From Cellulomonas wangsupingiae (lineage in GTDB: Bacteria; Actinomycetota; Actinomycetes; Actinomycetales; Cellulomonadaceae), in assembly GCF_024508275.1 (NCBI RefSeq), contig NZ_CP101989.1, positions 1,488,001-1,552,000 of the forward strand: DNA of 64,000 bases. Reading direction: 5' to 3'. Shown one piece after another: positions 25,567-33,362 of this stretch (the first letter of the stretch is position 1; each line of letters starts with the position of its first letter). Position numbers and translations under genes: made by a program. Under the pieces are notes generated by a model, which ran no database searches, was not told where the DNA came from, and worked only from the letters and a program-made list of their open reading frames with translations.

Positions 25567-25601
25567 CGTGGGGACGGCCGGCCCGGCCGGCCGTCCCCAC
25601 G
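25567..25601 (+). terminator. Hairpin after the binding-protein gene
   Basis: A perfect 16-bp stem with a three-base loop follows the stop by about a dozen bases. It may stabilise the binding-protein mRNA or reduce read-through into the enzyme genes. Confidence 0.6.
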
Positions 25602-25651
25602 CACCGCGGACCGCAGCGCCCACCGGTAGGTCGAGCAAAGGACAGTTCAGC

Positions 25652-27016
25652 GTGTTCGTGCGAGAGCCCGAGCGTCAGGTTCCCGTCGTCGCGAGCTACG
25701 ACGTCATCGTGTGCGGGGGCGGTCCGGCCGGCCTCGTCGCGGCGACGGCCGCGGCCCGCAACGGGGCAAGGACGCTCCTCATCGAGCGGTACGGGTTCGT
25801 CGGTGGCATGTCGACGAGCGCGCTCGTGACACCGATCAGCGAGTTCCGCCACTACGGCAAGCAGCACATCGGGGGGATCCCCTTCGAGCTCATGGCCATG
25901 GCCGCCGAGCTGGGCGGGGCCGAGATCACGCGGGAGAGCGGGAACTACCCGGTCAACGACGAGATCCTCAAGCTCGCCGCGCAGCGCCTGCTGCTCGACA
26001 GCGGCGTGACCCTGCTGTACCACTCGTGGTTCTCCGACTGCGTGACGCAGGACGGCCGGGTGACGCACGTGATCGTGCAGAACAAGGCCGGCCGCGTCGC
26101 GTACGAGGGCAAGGTCTTCATCGACTGCACGGGCGACGCCGACCTGGTGCGCGCGGCCGGCTTCGAGACGGTCAAGGGCGACGTGCTGCAGCCGGCCTCG
26201 TTGTGGTTCCAGCTCGGAGGGGTCGACACCGACGCCCTGGAGTACCTCTTCGGCGACGCGGTCGACGCGATGCTGCCCGTGTCGGCGGTGATCCGGGACC
26301 GGTTGACCGAGCTGCACGAGCAGGGCGTCATCCCGATCTTCGGTGGACCGTGGATCAACCGGTTCTTCCACGACGGCATGGTCAGCATCAACCTGCTGCG
26401 CGAGGCGACCGACGCGAGCGACCCCGAGTGGTTCACCCGCACCGAGTGCAGCCTGCGGGAGGCGCTGCACCTGGTCATCGACGTGCTGCGCGAGAACTTC
26501 CCCGAGTTCCGGGACTGCTGGCTGGCGAAGTCGGGCATCCAGACCGGGGTCCGCGAGACGTATCACATCGTCGGCGAGTACACGCTGCTCAAGGACGACA
26601 TCGTCACGCCCAAGGCGTTCCCCGACACGATCGCCAAGGGCGCCCACGTCATCGACATCCACGCCGCGGACAGCACCGAGCAGAACGACATGGTGATCCC
26701 GCGGCAGGAGTACAACGTGCCGTTCCGCTGCCTGGTCCCGAAGGGCAGCGTCAACCTCGTCACCGCCGGGCGCTGCCTCAGCGCCGACGGTCCCGGGTTC
26801 GGCTCCGTGCGCGTCATGGCGACGTGCATGGCCATGGGACAGGGCGCGGGGACGGCCGCCGCGCTGAGCATCGCGCACGGGTTCGGCATGACCGACATGG
26901 ACCACGAGCTGCTGCGCGCGACGCTCGCGGCGCAGGGCGCCGTCGTCGACCACGACAACACCGTCAACCCCGGGGCGCCCGTCGACGTGACGGTCTACCC
27001 GGGCGTCCGGAAATGA
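25652..27016 (+). CDS. FAD-dependent oxidoreductase (FAD_oxidored family)
   Basis: The 454-residue flavoprotein begins with a dinucleotide-binding fold, DVIVCGGGPAGLVAATAAARNG (residues 17-38), with the ribose-binding glutamate in LLIERYGFVGGMST. The C-terminal FAD motif VTAGRCLSADGPGFGSVRVM also fits. The family is common in bacterial loci for unusual glycosides and sugar acids, but few members are characterised. No signal peptide is visible, so it should be cytosolic. The GTG at 25652 has AAAGGA upstream. The stop overlaps an alternative ATG of the next gene. It probably oxidises the imported substrate; the reaction is unknown. Confidence 0.82.
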   Translation: MFVREPERQVPVVASYDVIVCGGGPAGLVAATAAARNGARTLLIERYGFVGGMSTSALVTPISEFRHYGKQHIGGIPFELMAMAAELGGAEITRESGNYPVNDEILKLAAQRLLLDSGVTLLYHSWFSDCVTQDGRVTHVIVQNKAGRVAYEGKVFIDCTGDADLVRAAGFETVKGDVLQPASLWFQLGGVDTDALEYLFGDAVDAMLPVSAVIRDRLTELHEQGVIPIFGGPWINRFFHDGMVSINLLREATDASDPEWFTRTECSLREALHLVIDVLRENFPEFRDCWLAKSGIQTGVRETYHIVGEYTLLKDDIVTPKAFPDTIAKGAHVIDIHAADSTEQNDMVIPRQEYNVPFRCLVPKGSVNLVTAGRCLSADGPGFGSVRVMATCMAMGQGAGTAAALSIAHGFGMTDMDHELLRATLAAQGAVVDHDNTVNPGAPVDVTVYPGVRK

Positions 27017-27036
27017 CCAAGGAGAGAGAGATTTCG

Positions 27037-27966
27037 ATGCAGAAGTTCCTCAGCTACGACCGCGGGCTGGAGCGGTTCAACCCGCTCGCGCGGGTCATCT
27101 GCTACGACGACTTCGACACGGGGTTCAACGGCTGGCTCGACCTCACGCCGAACTACGTCGAGGAGAACTACGAGTCGTTCGACTCGGTCGTCGACCTGTC
27201 GAGCTGGGCCCCCAACCAGCTGAGCTCGGCCTCGATGCGCTTCGCGTCGTCGCACGGCTCGATGGAGGGCACGTACTCGCTGAAGATCACGACGGCGCCG
27301 ACGGGCGGCCCGCACACCGAGCCGCCGCGCAACGGCTCGATGGGCCACGCGATCAAGCGGCTGTCGCGCTTCGGCAACCCCAAGCTCATCCAGATCGAGG
27401 CCTGGTACTCCTACACCCCCGTGCAGGACCGGGAGGGCAAGGGCGAGGAGGACATCCGCGCGATCGGGTTCTTCTTCGACGTCCAGGACTCCGAGTACCG
27501 CTACATGCCGGGCGTGCGGTACGTGAACTCCCTCGGCGGCAAGCTCGTCAAGAAGTGGCAGTACTACCAGGTCTCCGAGGGCGTCACCCCCGAGGACTGG
27601 AACTTCGGCGTCAAGGACGGCTGGTGCGTGCCCGGCGTCGACAACCAGTGGTACGGCCGGCGGTTCGAGGACGGCTCCGGCGACGGCTACCAGTGGCTGC
27701 CCGGGGGCGAGCAGGAGCTCGTCTACAACGAGAGCCCCGACAAGATCAACTGGATGTACTTCCGCCTGACCGTCGACATCGAGAAGCGCGAGTACGTCGA
27801 GATGCAGAGCGGCGACCAGGTGTTCGACATGCGGGGCATCAAGCCGACCCTCACCGAGGGCTACGCCTCGATCGACAACCTCATCAACCCCATCTTCTTC
27901 ATCGAGACCGACTCCGAGCGCTCGGTCAACCTCTACCTCGACTCCGTCGTGTACTCGGTCGAGTGA
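27037..27966 (+). CDS. Unknown protein A1, duplicated (paralogue at 33363-34304)
   Basis: I do not recognise a named function. The 309-residue product has no signal peptide or membrane segment and is rich in aromatic residues. The many short alternating strands look like a beta-sandwich or lectin-like fold. Conserved blocks shared with its paralogue are GFNGWLDLTPN, HGSMEG.YSLK, EAWYSYTP.QDR, GEEDIRA, RYVNS, VYNESPDK.NW and LINP.FFIETD..R. About half of all positions are identical by eye. The start at 27037 is chosen because AAGGAGAGAG precedes it well; an ATG at 27013 overlapping the previous stop is also possible. Its gene is followed by a small protein (B1) that is likewise duplicated beside the paralogue. 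Confidence 0.75.
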   Translation: MQKFLSYDRGLERFNPLARVICYDDFDTGFNGWLDLTPNYVEENYESFDSVVDLSSWAPNQLSSASMRFASSHGSMEGTYSLKITTAPTGGPHTEPPRNGSMGHAIKRLSRFGNPKLIQIEAWYSYTPVQDREGKGEEDIRAIGFFFDVQDSEYRYMPGVRYVNSLGGKLVKKWQYYQVSEGVTPEDWNFGVKDGWCVPGVDNQWYGRRFEDGSGDGYQWLPGGEQELVYNESPDKINWMYFRLTVDIEKREYVEMQSGDQVFDMRGIKPTLTEGYASIDNLINPIFFIETDSERSVNLYLDSVVYSVE

Positions 27967-28001
27967 CGACGCACCCCTGACGACACCTGAGAGACGACAA
28001 C

Positions 28002-28325
28002 ATGCAGACGACGAACACCTCCGTCATCGCACGGCGGGTCAAGATCTCCGACGCCCACGCGACACTTCCCTACGAGGCGGGCTGGGCCACCGAGGCGGTC
28101 ATCTTCGTGCAGGCCGAGGGGGACCACCCCGACCTGGCGATCGCCGTCGAGGTCTCGCCCGACGGCATCACCTGGGTCCGGCGCGCCGGTGCGACGCTCG
28201 CGGCCTCGCAGCAGCTCGTCGACGTGCCCGTGGCGCAGTTCGGCAACTGGCTCCGGGTCGTGATCACCGGTGCGACGAGCGAGCAGCCCGCGCGGGTGCT
28301 CGTCCACCTCAACCTCAAGGGCTGA
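28002..28325 (+). CDS. Small unknown protein B1, duplicated (paralogue at 33024-33350)
   Basis: This 107-residue protein has no recognised function. It is predicted to be all-beta: a lead-in segment ending in PYEAGWATEAVIFV, a hairpin EVSPDGITWVRR, then VAQFGNWLRVVITGAT and VLVHLNLKG. The paralogue shares PYEA.WA.EA, VSPDG, FG.W.R...TGAT, PA.VLV.L.LKG and almost the same length. It lies 35 bases after A1 and 6 bases before the dehydrogenase gene. The invariant A-B pairing suggests that the two proteins form a complex; this is inference. Confidence 0.72.
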   Translation: MQTTNTSVIARRVKISDAHATLPYEAGWATEAVIFVQAEGDHPDLAIAVEVSPDGITWVRRAGATLAASQQLVDVPVAQFGNWLRVVITGATSEQPARVLVHLNLKG

Positions 28326-28331
28326 GCGGAC

Positions 28332-29798
28332 ATGGAACGACTGGGAGTGCGGGCGCTCGAGACCCTTCCGTCGCACGTGGACGTCCCGGGGTACCTCGGT
28401 GACGACCTGCGGATCGGGATCGTCCACTTCGGGGTGGGGAACTTCCACCGTTCCCATCAGGCGATGTACGTCGACCGGCTGCTCGAGGCGGGCGCCGGGG
28501 ACGACTGGGCCATCTGCGGTGTCGGCCTGCTGGAACGGGACGCACCCATGCGCGACGCGCTCGCCGCGCAGGACTGCCTGTTCACGCTCACGCTGCGCGA
28601 GCCGGACGGCCAGAACCGGTTCAGCGTCATCGGGTCGATCCGGCGCTACCTCTACGCGCCGGACGACCCGGCGGCCGTGCTGGACCAGCTCGTGTCGCCC
28701 GACGTCCGCATCGTGTCGCTCACGGTCACCGAGGGCGGGTACGTCAGCGACCCGACGAACGGTCGGGTGCCGCAGGACGACCCGCTGGTCGCCGAGGAGG
28801 TCGCGGACGGGTTCGCCCACCCGCGCACGGCGTTCGGCTGGATCGTCGCCGCGCTGCGTGAGCGCCGCAGGCGGGGGATCGCCCCGTTCACCGTGATGTC
28901 GTGCGACAACATCCAGGGCAACGGCCGTGTCGCCCGGGCGAGCGTCGAGGGCGTGGCGCGGCTGGCGGACCCCGAGCTGGCCGACTGGATCGGCGCCGAG
29001 GTGGCGTTCCCGTCCACGATGGTCGACCGGATCACGCCGGCGACCACGCAGGCGGACGTGGACCGGGTCGCGACGCGGCTCGGGGTCGAGGACCTCTGGC
29101 CGGTGGCCAGCGAGCCCTTCACGCAGTGGGTGATCGAGGACGTGTTCGCTGCCGGTCGACCGCCGTTCGAGCAGGTCGGCGCGTTGCTGGTGTCGGACAT
29201 CGACCCCTACGAGGCCATCAAGCTGCGGCTGCTCAACGGGTCGCACCAGGCGCTCGCGTACATCGGCCAGCTGGCGGGCTACACGTACGTGCACGACGCG
29301 GTGGCAGATCCTCGGATCGCCGCGTACGTGCGGGCGTACATGGAGCGTGAGGGTGCTCCGACGCTCGAGGTGCCCGCGGGGTTCGACCTCCCGGCGTACG
29401 TCGACGAGCTGTTCGTCCGCTTCGGCAACCCGCACGTCCAGGACCTCCTGGCGCGGCTGTCCGTGGACGCGTCCAACCGGATCCCGAAGTTCGTGGTCCC
29501 CGTGCTCGTCGACCGGGTGGCGGCGGGTGCGGCGTGCGAGGTCGGTGCCGCGATCCTCGCGACCTGGCGCGCGTGGTGCCGTGGCGTCGGCGAGGGGCGC
29601 TTCGTGATCGACGACGTGGACGGCGAGGCGCTCGTCGCGGCGGCCGCGGACGAGCCCCTCGGCTTCCTGCGGGGGGTCCCGACGCTCACCGGGTTCCTCG
29701 ACGCACCCGGCTTCGTGGAGGCGTACCTGCGGGCCGCCGACGCGCTCGAGCGCGACGGGGTCGAGGCGTTCTTCGAGGCCGTCCTGGCGGGGGAGTAG
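28332..29798 (+). CDS. Mannitol-dehydrogenase-family (polyol/uronate) NAD-dependent oxidoreductase
   Basis: The 488-residue long-chain polyol dehydrogenase has the nucleotide-binding motif GVGNFHRSHQ (residues 34-43) and the catalytic block K297 LRLLNGSHQAL with Asn 302 and His 305. The length fits mannitol 2-dehydrogenase and fructuronate reductase (UxuB) enzymes, which interconvert a polyol or aldonate with a 2-keto sugar. With a fructokinase-like PfkB enzyme next door, conversion of a hexitol to fructose and then fructose 6-phosphate is one reading; mannonate chemistry is another. It starts six bases after B1 in the same operon. Confidence 0.88.
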   Translation: MERLGVRALETLPSHVDVPGYLGDDLRIGIVHFGVGNFHRSHQAMYVDRLLEAGAGDDWAICGVGLLERDAPMRDALAAQDCLFTLTLREPDGQNRFSVIGSIRRYLYAPDDPAAVLDQLVSPDVRIVSLTVTEGGYVSDPTNGRVPQDDPLVAEEVADGFAHPRTAFGWIVAALRERRRRGIAPFTVMSCDNIQGNGRVARASVEGVARLADPELADWIGAEVAFPSTMVDRITPATTQADVDRVATRLGVEDLWPVASEPFTQWVIEDVFAAGRPPFEQVGALLVSDIDPYEAIKLRLLNGSHQALAYIGQLAGYTYVHDAVADPRIAAYVRAYMEREGAPTLEVPAGFDLPAYVDELFVRFGNPHVQDLLARLSVDASNRIPKFVVPVLVDRVAAGAACEVGAAILATWRAWCRGVGEGRFVIDDVDGEALVAAAADEPLGFLRGVPTLTGFLDAPGFVEAYLRAADALERDGVEAFFEAVLAGE

Positions 29799-29801
29799 CA
29801 C

Positions 29802-30746
29802 GTGGTGTCCAACGGTTCACCGATCCCCGGGCTGGCGAAGTCGGTCTTCGTCGTCGGCGAGGCGCTCGTCGACGTGACGGTCGACGTGAACGGCGTCGAG
29901 CACCGTCAGCCCGGGGGCAGCCCGATGAACGTCGCGTTCGGGCTGGCGCGCCTCGGCGTGCCGACGCGGCTCATGAGCTGGGTCGGGGACGACGCCGACG
30001 GGCGGCTCGTCGCGGCTCACCTGAGGTCGGCCGGGGTCAAGCTCGACGACGTGACGGTGGCGCCCCGGACGGCGACGTCCACGGCACGCGCGACGCTCGA
30101 CGCAGCCGGTGCGGCGACGTACGCGTTCGACCTGCGGTGGGACCTGCCGGACGGGGGCGTCCCGCCCGAGTGCACGGTCATCCACACGGGCTCGATCGCC
30201 GCCGTGCTCCCGCCGGGTGCCGATCGTGTGCTCGACCTGTACCGCTCGGCGGCCCCCGAGGTGATCCGCTCGTTCGACCCCAACGTCCGTCCGGCCATCA
30301 CGCCGGACCGCGCGGCGGTGCTCGAGCGGGTCGAGTGGTTCGTCGACCGGACCGACGTCCTCAAGCTGAGCGACGAGGACGCGGCCTGGCTCCACCCCGG
30401 CGAGGACGAGGCGTTCGTCACCGACTGGGCGCTGGGCCGCGGCGTCAAGCTCTTCGTCATGACGCGGGGTGCGCACGGCTGCACCGTCGCCACGCCGTCG
30501 CACCGGCTGGAGCAGCCGGCCATCCCCACGGAGGTGGTCGACACCATCGGTGCGGGAGACGCGTTCATGTCGGGGCTGCTGGCCGGGTTGTCCCGGTGGG
30601 GCCTGTTCGACGCCCTGCGCCGCGACGGCGTCGGAGCCGGTGACCTCAGCAGGCTCGCGGGGCTCGCCACCCGCACGGCGTCGCTGACGGTCGCCCAGGT
30701 CGGTGCGCAGCCGCCGACCTGGACGCAGGTCCGCACGGCCGCCTGA
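29802..30746 (+). CDS. PfkB-family sugar kinase (fructokinase-like)
   Basis: The 314-residue ribokinase-family kinase shows the N-terminal motif GEALVDVTVDVNG..HRQPGGSPMNVAFGLARLG and the C-terminal signature DTIGAGDAFMSG with catalytic base D253. The GGSPMNVA variant and length fit fructokinases or 2-keto-3-deoxygluconate kinases. GGGGGAG lies just before the GTG at 29802, and a second GTG follows at 29805. It is the last gene of the rightward operon and would phosphorylate the keto sugar made by the preceding dehydrogenase. A strong terminator follows. Confidence 0.88.
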   Translation: MVSNGSPIPGLAKSVFVVGEALVDVTVDVNGVEHRQPGGSPMNVAFGLARLGVPTRLMSWVGDDADGRLVAAHLRSAGVKLDDVTVAPRTATSTARATLDAAGAATYAFDLRWDLPDGGVPPECTVIHTGSIAAVLPPGADRVLDLYRSAAPEVIRSFDPNVRPAITPDRAAVLERVEWFVDRTDVLKLSDEDAAWLHPGEDEAFVTDWALGRGVKLFVMTRGAHGCTVATPSHRLEQPAIPTEVVDTIGAGDAFMSGLLAGLSRWGLFDALRRDGVGAGDLSRLAGLATRTASLTVAQVGAQPPTWTQVRTAA

Positions 30747-30750
30747 CGGC

Positions 30751-30789
30751 AGGCCGCACCGTGGTCCGCGCCGGACCGCGGTGCGGCCT
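30751..30789. terminator. Bidirectional terminator between the kinase and AraC genes
   Basis: An 18-bp stem (one mismatch) with a three-base loop reaches two bases into the opposing AraC stop codon. It ends the 10-kb rightward unit. Confidence 0.75.
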
Positions 30790-31705
30790 ACGGCCGTGCC
30801 GCGGTGCGGTACTCGCGCGGTGTGACGCCGTACGCCCGGCGGAACTGCCGGTTGAAGTTGGAGAGGTTGGCGTAGCCGACGGCGCCCGCGACGGCCGCGA
30901 CCGGGTCCCGGGTCGTCTCGAGCAGGCGGCACGCCTGCGTCAGGCGCAGGCGACGGACCATGTCGGTGAACGTCTGCCCGCTGCCCGCCTTGAACTGGCG
31001 TGAGAAGGCGGAGTCGCTCATCGCGGCCTGCCGGGCCGCGTCGTGCAGGCGCACCCCGGTCGCCAGGTTCTCGAGGATGTGGTCGATCGCGCGGCTGATC
31101 AGCTCCGAGTCGGCGCCCTCGACGTCGGCGCGCCACGACTGCACGACGAGGCGCTGGTCGCCCGGCGGGGAGCCGGCCAGCACGCGCAGCAGGTCGAGGA
31201 CGCGCACGACGCGGTCCATCCCGGGCTCGGCGTCGCGGACCGCGAGCATGGCCGCCGCGCCTGTCGTCGCCGAGGCGCCGCGGAACTCGATGCCGTGGGC
31301 GGACCGGGCGAGCAGCGGGTCCAGTGCCCGCAGCTCGGGGACGGCCGCCTGGCACCCCCGTACCCACGCGTCGCTGAAGTGCAGCACGGCGTGGGTGTCC
31401 GCGAGCGAGCCGCCGTCGGCGTCGGCGTCGGCGATCCAGTGGTGCGGCAGGTCGGGGCCGACGAGCACGAGCTGGCCGGCGTCGTAGGCCCCGACGACGT
31501 CGCCGATCACGTACCGGCCGCTGGTGCGCAGGATCAGGTGGACCTCGTACTCCGGGTGGTAGTGCCAGCCCGCGTACGGGTGCGGCTCCTCGTGCACGTA
31601 GAACCGGAACGACGCGACGGGGTCCGACGCGATCACTTCGCGGACGGCCCGGCGGCGCAGTGTGCGCGCGGCGCGTGACTCCAGGGCGGTGGCGACGTCC
31701 GTCAT
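30788..31705 (-). CDS. AraC-family transcriptional regulator
   Basis: The 305-residue protein has an N-terminal cupin sensor (HEEPHPYAGWHYHPEYEVHL, residues about 40-60) and a C-terminal double helix-turn-helix. Its signature is GYANLSNFNRQFRRAYGVTPREYR. AraC-cupin proteins of this type usually activate sugar catabolic genes in response to the sugar. The ATG at 31705 gives MTDVATALESRA; an upstream ATG at 31744 is less likely because a CACAAT -10 with a TTGCCG -35 lies between, implying a leaderless start at 31705. It is divergent from the zinc dehydrogenase gene and sits between the two arms of the LacI regulon. Confidence 0.87.
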   Translation of the reverse strand: MTDVATALESRAARTLRRRAVREVIASDPVASFRFYVHEEPHPYAGWHYHPEYEVHLILRTSGRYVIGDVVGAYDAGQLVLVGPDLPHHWIADADADGGSLADTHAVLHFSDAWVRGCQAAVPELRALDPLLARSAHGIEFRGASATTGAAAMLAVRDAEPGMDRVVRVLDLLRVLAGSPPGDQRLVVQSWRADVEGADSELISRAIDHILENLATGVRLHDAARQAAMSDSAFSRQFKAGSGQTFTDMVRRLRLTQACRLLETTRDPVAAVAGAVGYANLSNFNRQFRRAYGVTPREYRTAARP

Positions 31706-31882
31706 GGTGCGATTGTGCGCGCCGTCGCCCCGTACGTTCGGCAAGACATGCCCACGACGCGCATGAGAGTACCGGTATCAGGCGCCGGACGGTGATGTGC
31801 GCGCGTCGTCGTGCCGCGAGCATGGGACGCCAAGGCTCTCCCCGTGGCCGGGGACGGGCGTCACAGCGAGAACGGGGTCCCG

Positions 31883-32926
31883 ATGAGCGCGACGATGCGC
31901 CAGGTGAAGGTCGCAGGTCTGGACGAGGTGACGGTGGTGGACTCCCGGGTCCCCGAGGCGGGCCCGGGTCAGGTGCGGGTCGAGGTCGCCCTGGCGGGCA
32001 TCTGCGGCTCGGACACGCACGCGGTCGCCGGCCACCACCCGCTGCTGCCGCCGCCCTACCTGCCGGGTCACGAGCTGGTGGGGACCGTCGAGGCGGTGGG
32101 CGCCGGCGGTGACGGCGGGCTCGTCGGCGCGCGCGTCGTCGTCAAGCCGAACGTCGACTGCGGCGAGTGCGTCAACTGCCGCGCAGGGCGCAGCAACGCC
32201 TGCCAGACGCTGCAGTGGATCGGGTGCGACCCCTCCGGTGCGCTGCCCGGCGGCATGGCCCGCTACGTGGTCGTCCCGGAGCGCAACGTCTTCCCGGTGC
32301 CCGACGAGGTCAGCGACGTGGACGCCGTCCTGGTCGAGTGCCTCGCGACGCCGGTCCACGCCGCGCGCATCGCGGGGGACCTGACCGGTGCGCGGGTCGT
32401 CGTCATCGGCGCGGGGACCATCGGGCTGCTCTCGGTCGTGGCGGCGCGCCGCGCGGGTGCGGGCGTGGTCGTCGTGTCCGACCCCGTGCCCGCCAAGCGC
32501 GACCGGGCGCTGGGCCTCGGCGCGGACGCGACCGTCGACGCGGTGTCGCCCGACTTCACGGCCTCGGTGCACGCGGCGCTCGGCGGACCCGCGGACGTCG
32601 TCTTCGACTGCGTCGGCATCGAGGCGTCGATCCGTCAGGCGGTCGGGGTGCTGCGGCGCGCGGGCACGCTGCTGATCGTGGGCGTGCCGCCGCGTGACGG
32701 CGTGGTGCCGCTGCCGCTGTTCCAGGACTGGGAGCTGCGCGTCCAGGGCTGTGCCAACTACACGCCGCAGGACATCGAGGTCGCGATCGCGATCGCCGCG
32801 GACGGCGGCCTGCCGGGCGACGAGATCGTCAGCGCGACCTACGGGGTCGAGGAGGCCGCGCAGGCCTTCGCGGCCGCCGCGCTGGGGACCGCCGGCAAGG
32901 TGGTCATCGCACCCGCGTCCTCCTGA
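31883..32926 (+). CDS. Zinc-dependent alcohol/polyol dehydrogenase (MDR family)
   Basis: This 347-residue medium-chain dehydrogenase has catalytic zinc ligands C41 (GICGSDTH) and H63-E64 (PGHE). The structural-zinc cysteines are C93, C96, C99 and C107, and the cofactor loop is GAGTIGLLSV. It belongs with sorbitol, threonine and galactitol-1-phosphate type dehydrogenases and would oxidise a sugar hydroxyl with NAD(P). The ATG at 31883 is favoured by GGGG upstream; an ATG 12 bases later is possible. It is divergent from AraC, which may activate it, and ends at a pair of strong terminators. Confidence 0.88.
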   Translation: MSATMRQVKVAGLDEVTVVDSRVPEAGPGQVRVEVALAGICGSDTHAVAGHHPLLPPPYLPGHELVGTVEAVGAGGDGGLVGARVVVKPNVDCGECVNCRAGRSNACQTLQWIGCDPSGALPGGMARYVVVPERNVFPVPDEVSDVDAVLVECLATPVHAARIAGDLTGARVVVIGAGTIGLLSVVAARRAGAGVVVVSDPVPAKRDRALGLGADATVDAVSPDFTASVHAALGGPADVVFDCVGIEASIRQAVGVLRRAGTLLIVGVPPRDGVVPLPLFQDWELRVQGCANYTPQDIEVAIAIAADGGLPGDEIVSATYGVEEAAQAFAAAALGTAGKVVIAPASS

Positions 32927-32934
32927 CGAGGACA

Positions 32935-32961
32935 GCCCCGGGCGCCGACGGCGCCCGGGGC
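32935..32961. terminator. Terminator hairpin, first of a pair
   Basis: GCCCCGGGCGCC and GGCGCCCGGGGC form a perfect 12-bp stem with a three-base loop, nine bases after the dehydrogenase stop. Confidence 0.75.
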
Positions 32962-32966
32962 ACACC

Positions 32967-33004
32967 CACAGGGGCCGTCCCGCCGTAGCGGGACGGCCCC
33001 TGTG
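32967..33004. terminator. Terminator hairpin, second of a pair
   Basis: A perfect 17-bp stem with a CGTA loop lies between convergent genes. It serves both the dehydrogenase (plus) and the B2 gene (minus, stop at 33024). Confidence 0.8.
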
Positions 33005-33023
33005 TCGCGCGCGGGCGCTCGCG

Positions 33024-33350
33024 TCAGCCCTTGAGCTCCAGGCGGACCAGCACGGTGGCCGGCTCCTGCGGCGTGGCGCCGGTCAGGAGCAGGCGGACCC
33101 ACGTGCCGAACCGGACCATGTCGACGTCGACCAGGTCGCGGTCGGCCGGGAGGGTGACGGGCGCGCCGCGGTCGAGCCAGTCGACGCCGTCGGGGGAGAC
33201 CTGCGGCTGGATCGTCAGGGCCGGGTGAGGGCCCTCGGTGCGCACGAAGAACAGCGCCTCGGACGCCCAGGCGGCCTCGTAGGGGTGGGTGCCGTACTCG
33301 GTGGTGAGGACGGTGCGGCGCTCGACGAGCGTGGTGGCAGAGGTCAGCAT
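33024..33350 (-). CDS. Small unknown protein B2 (paralogue of B1)
   Basis: The 108-residue protein has no recognised function. It aligns end to end with B1 (28002-28325): HPYEAAWASEALFFV, QVSPDGVDWLDRG, VRFGTWVRLLLTGAT and VLVRLELKG. It is predicted to be all-beta and cytosolic. It follows A2 by 12 bases, GAGGAGACG precedes the ATG, and the unit ends at the double terminator. The A-then-B gene order is kept from the other copy, so the pair was duplicated together. Confidence 0.72.
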   Translation of the reverse strand: MLTSATTLVERRTVLTTEYGTHPYEAAWASEALFFVRTEGPHPALTIQPQVSPDGVDWLDRGAPVTLPADRDLVDVDMVRFGTWVRLLLTGATPQEPATVLVRLELKG

Positions 33351-33362
33351 CGTCGTCTCCTC

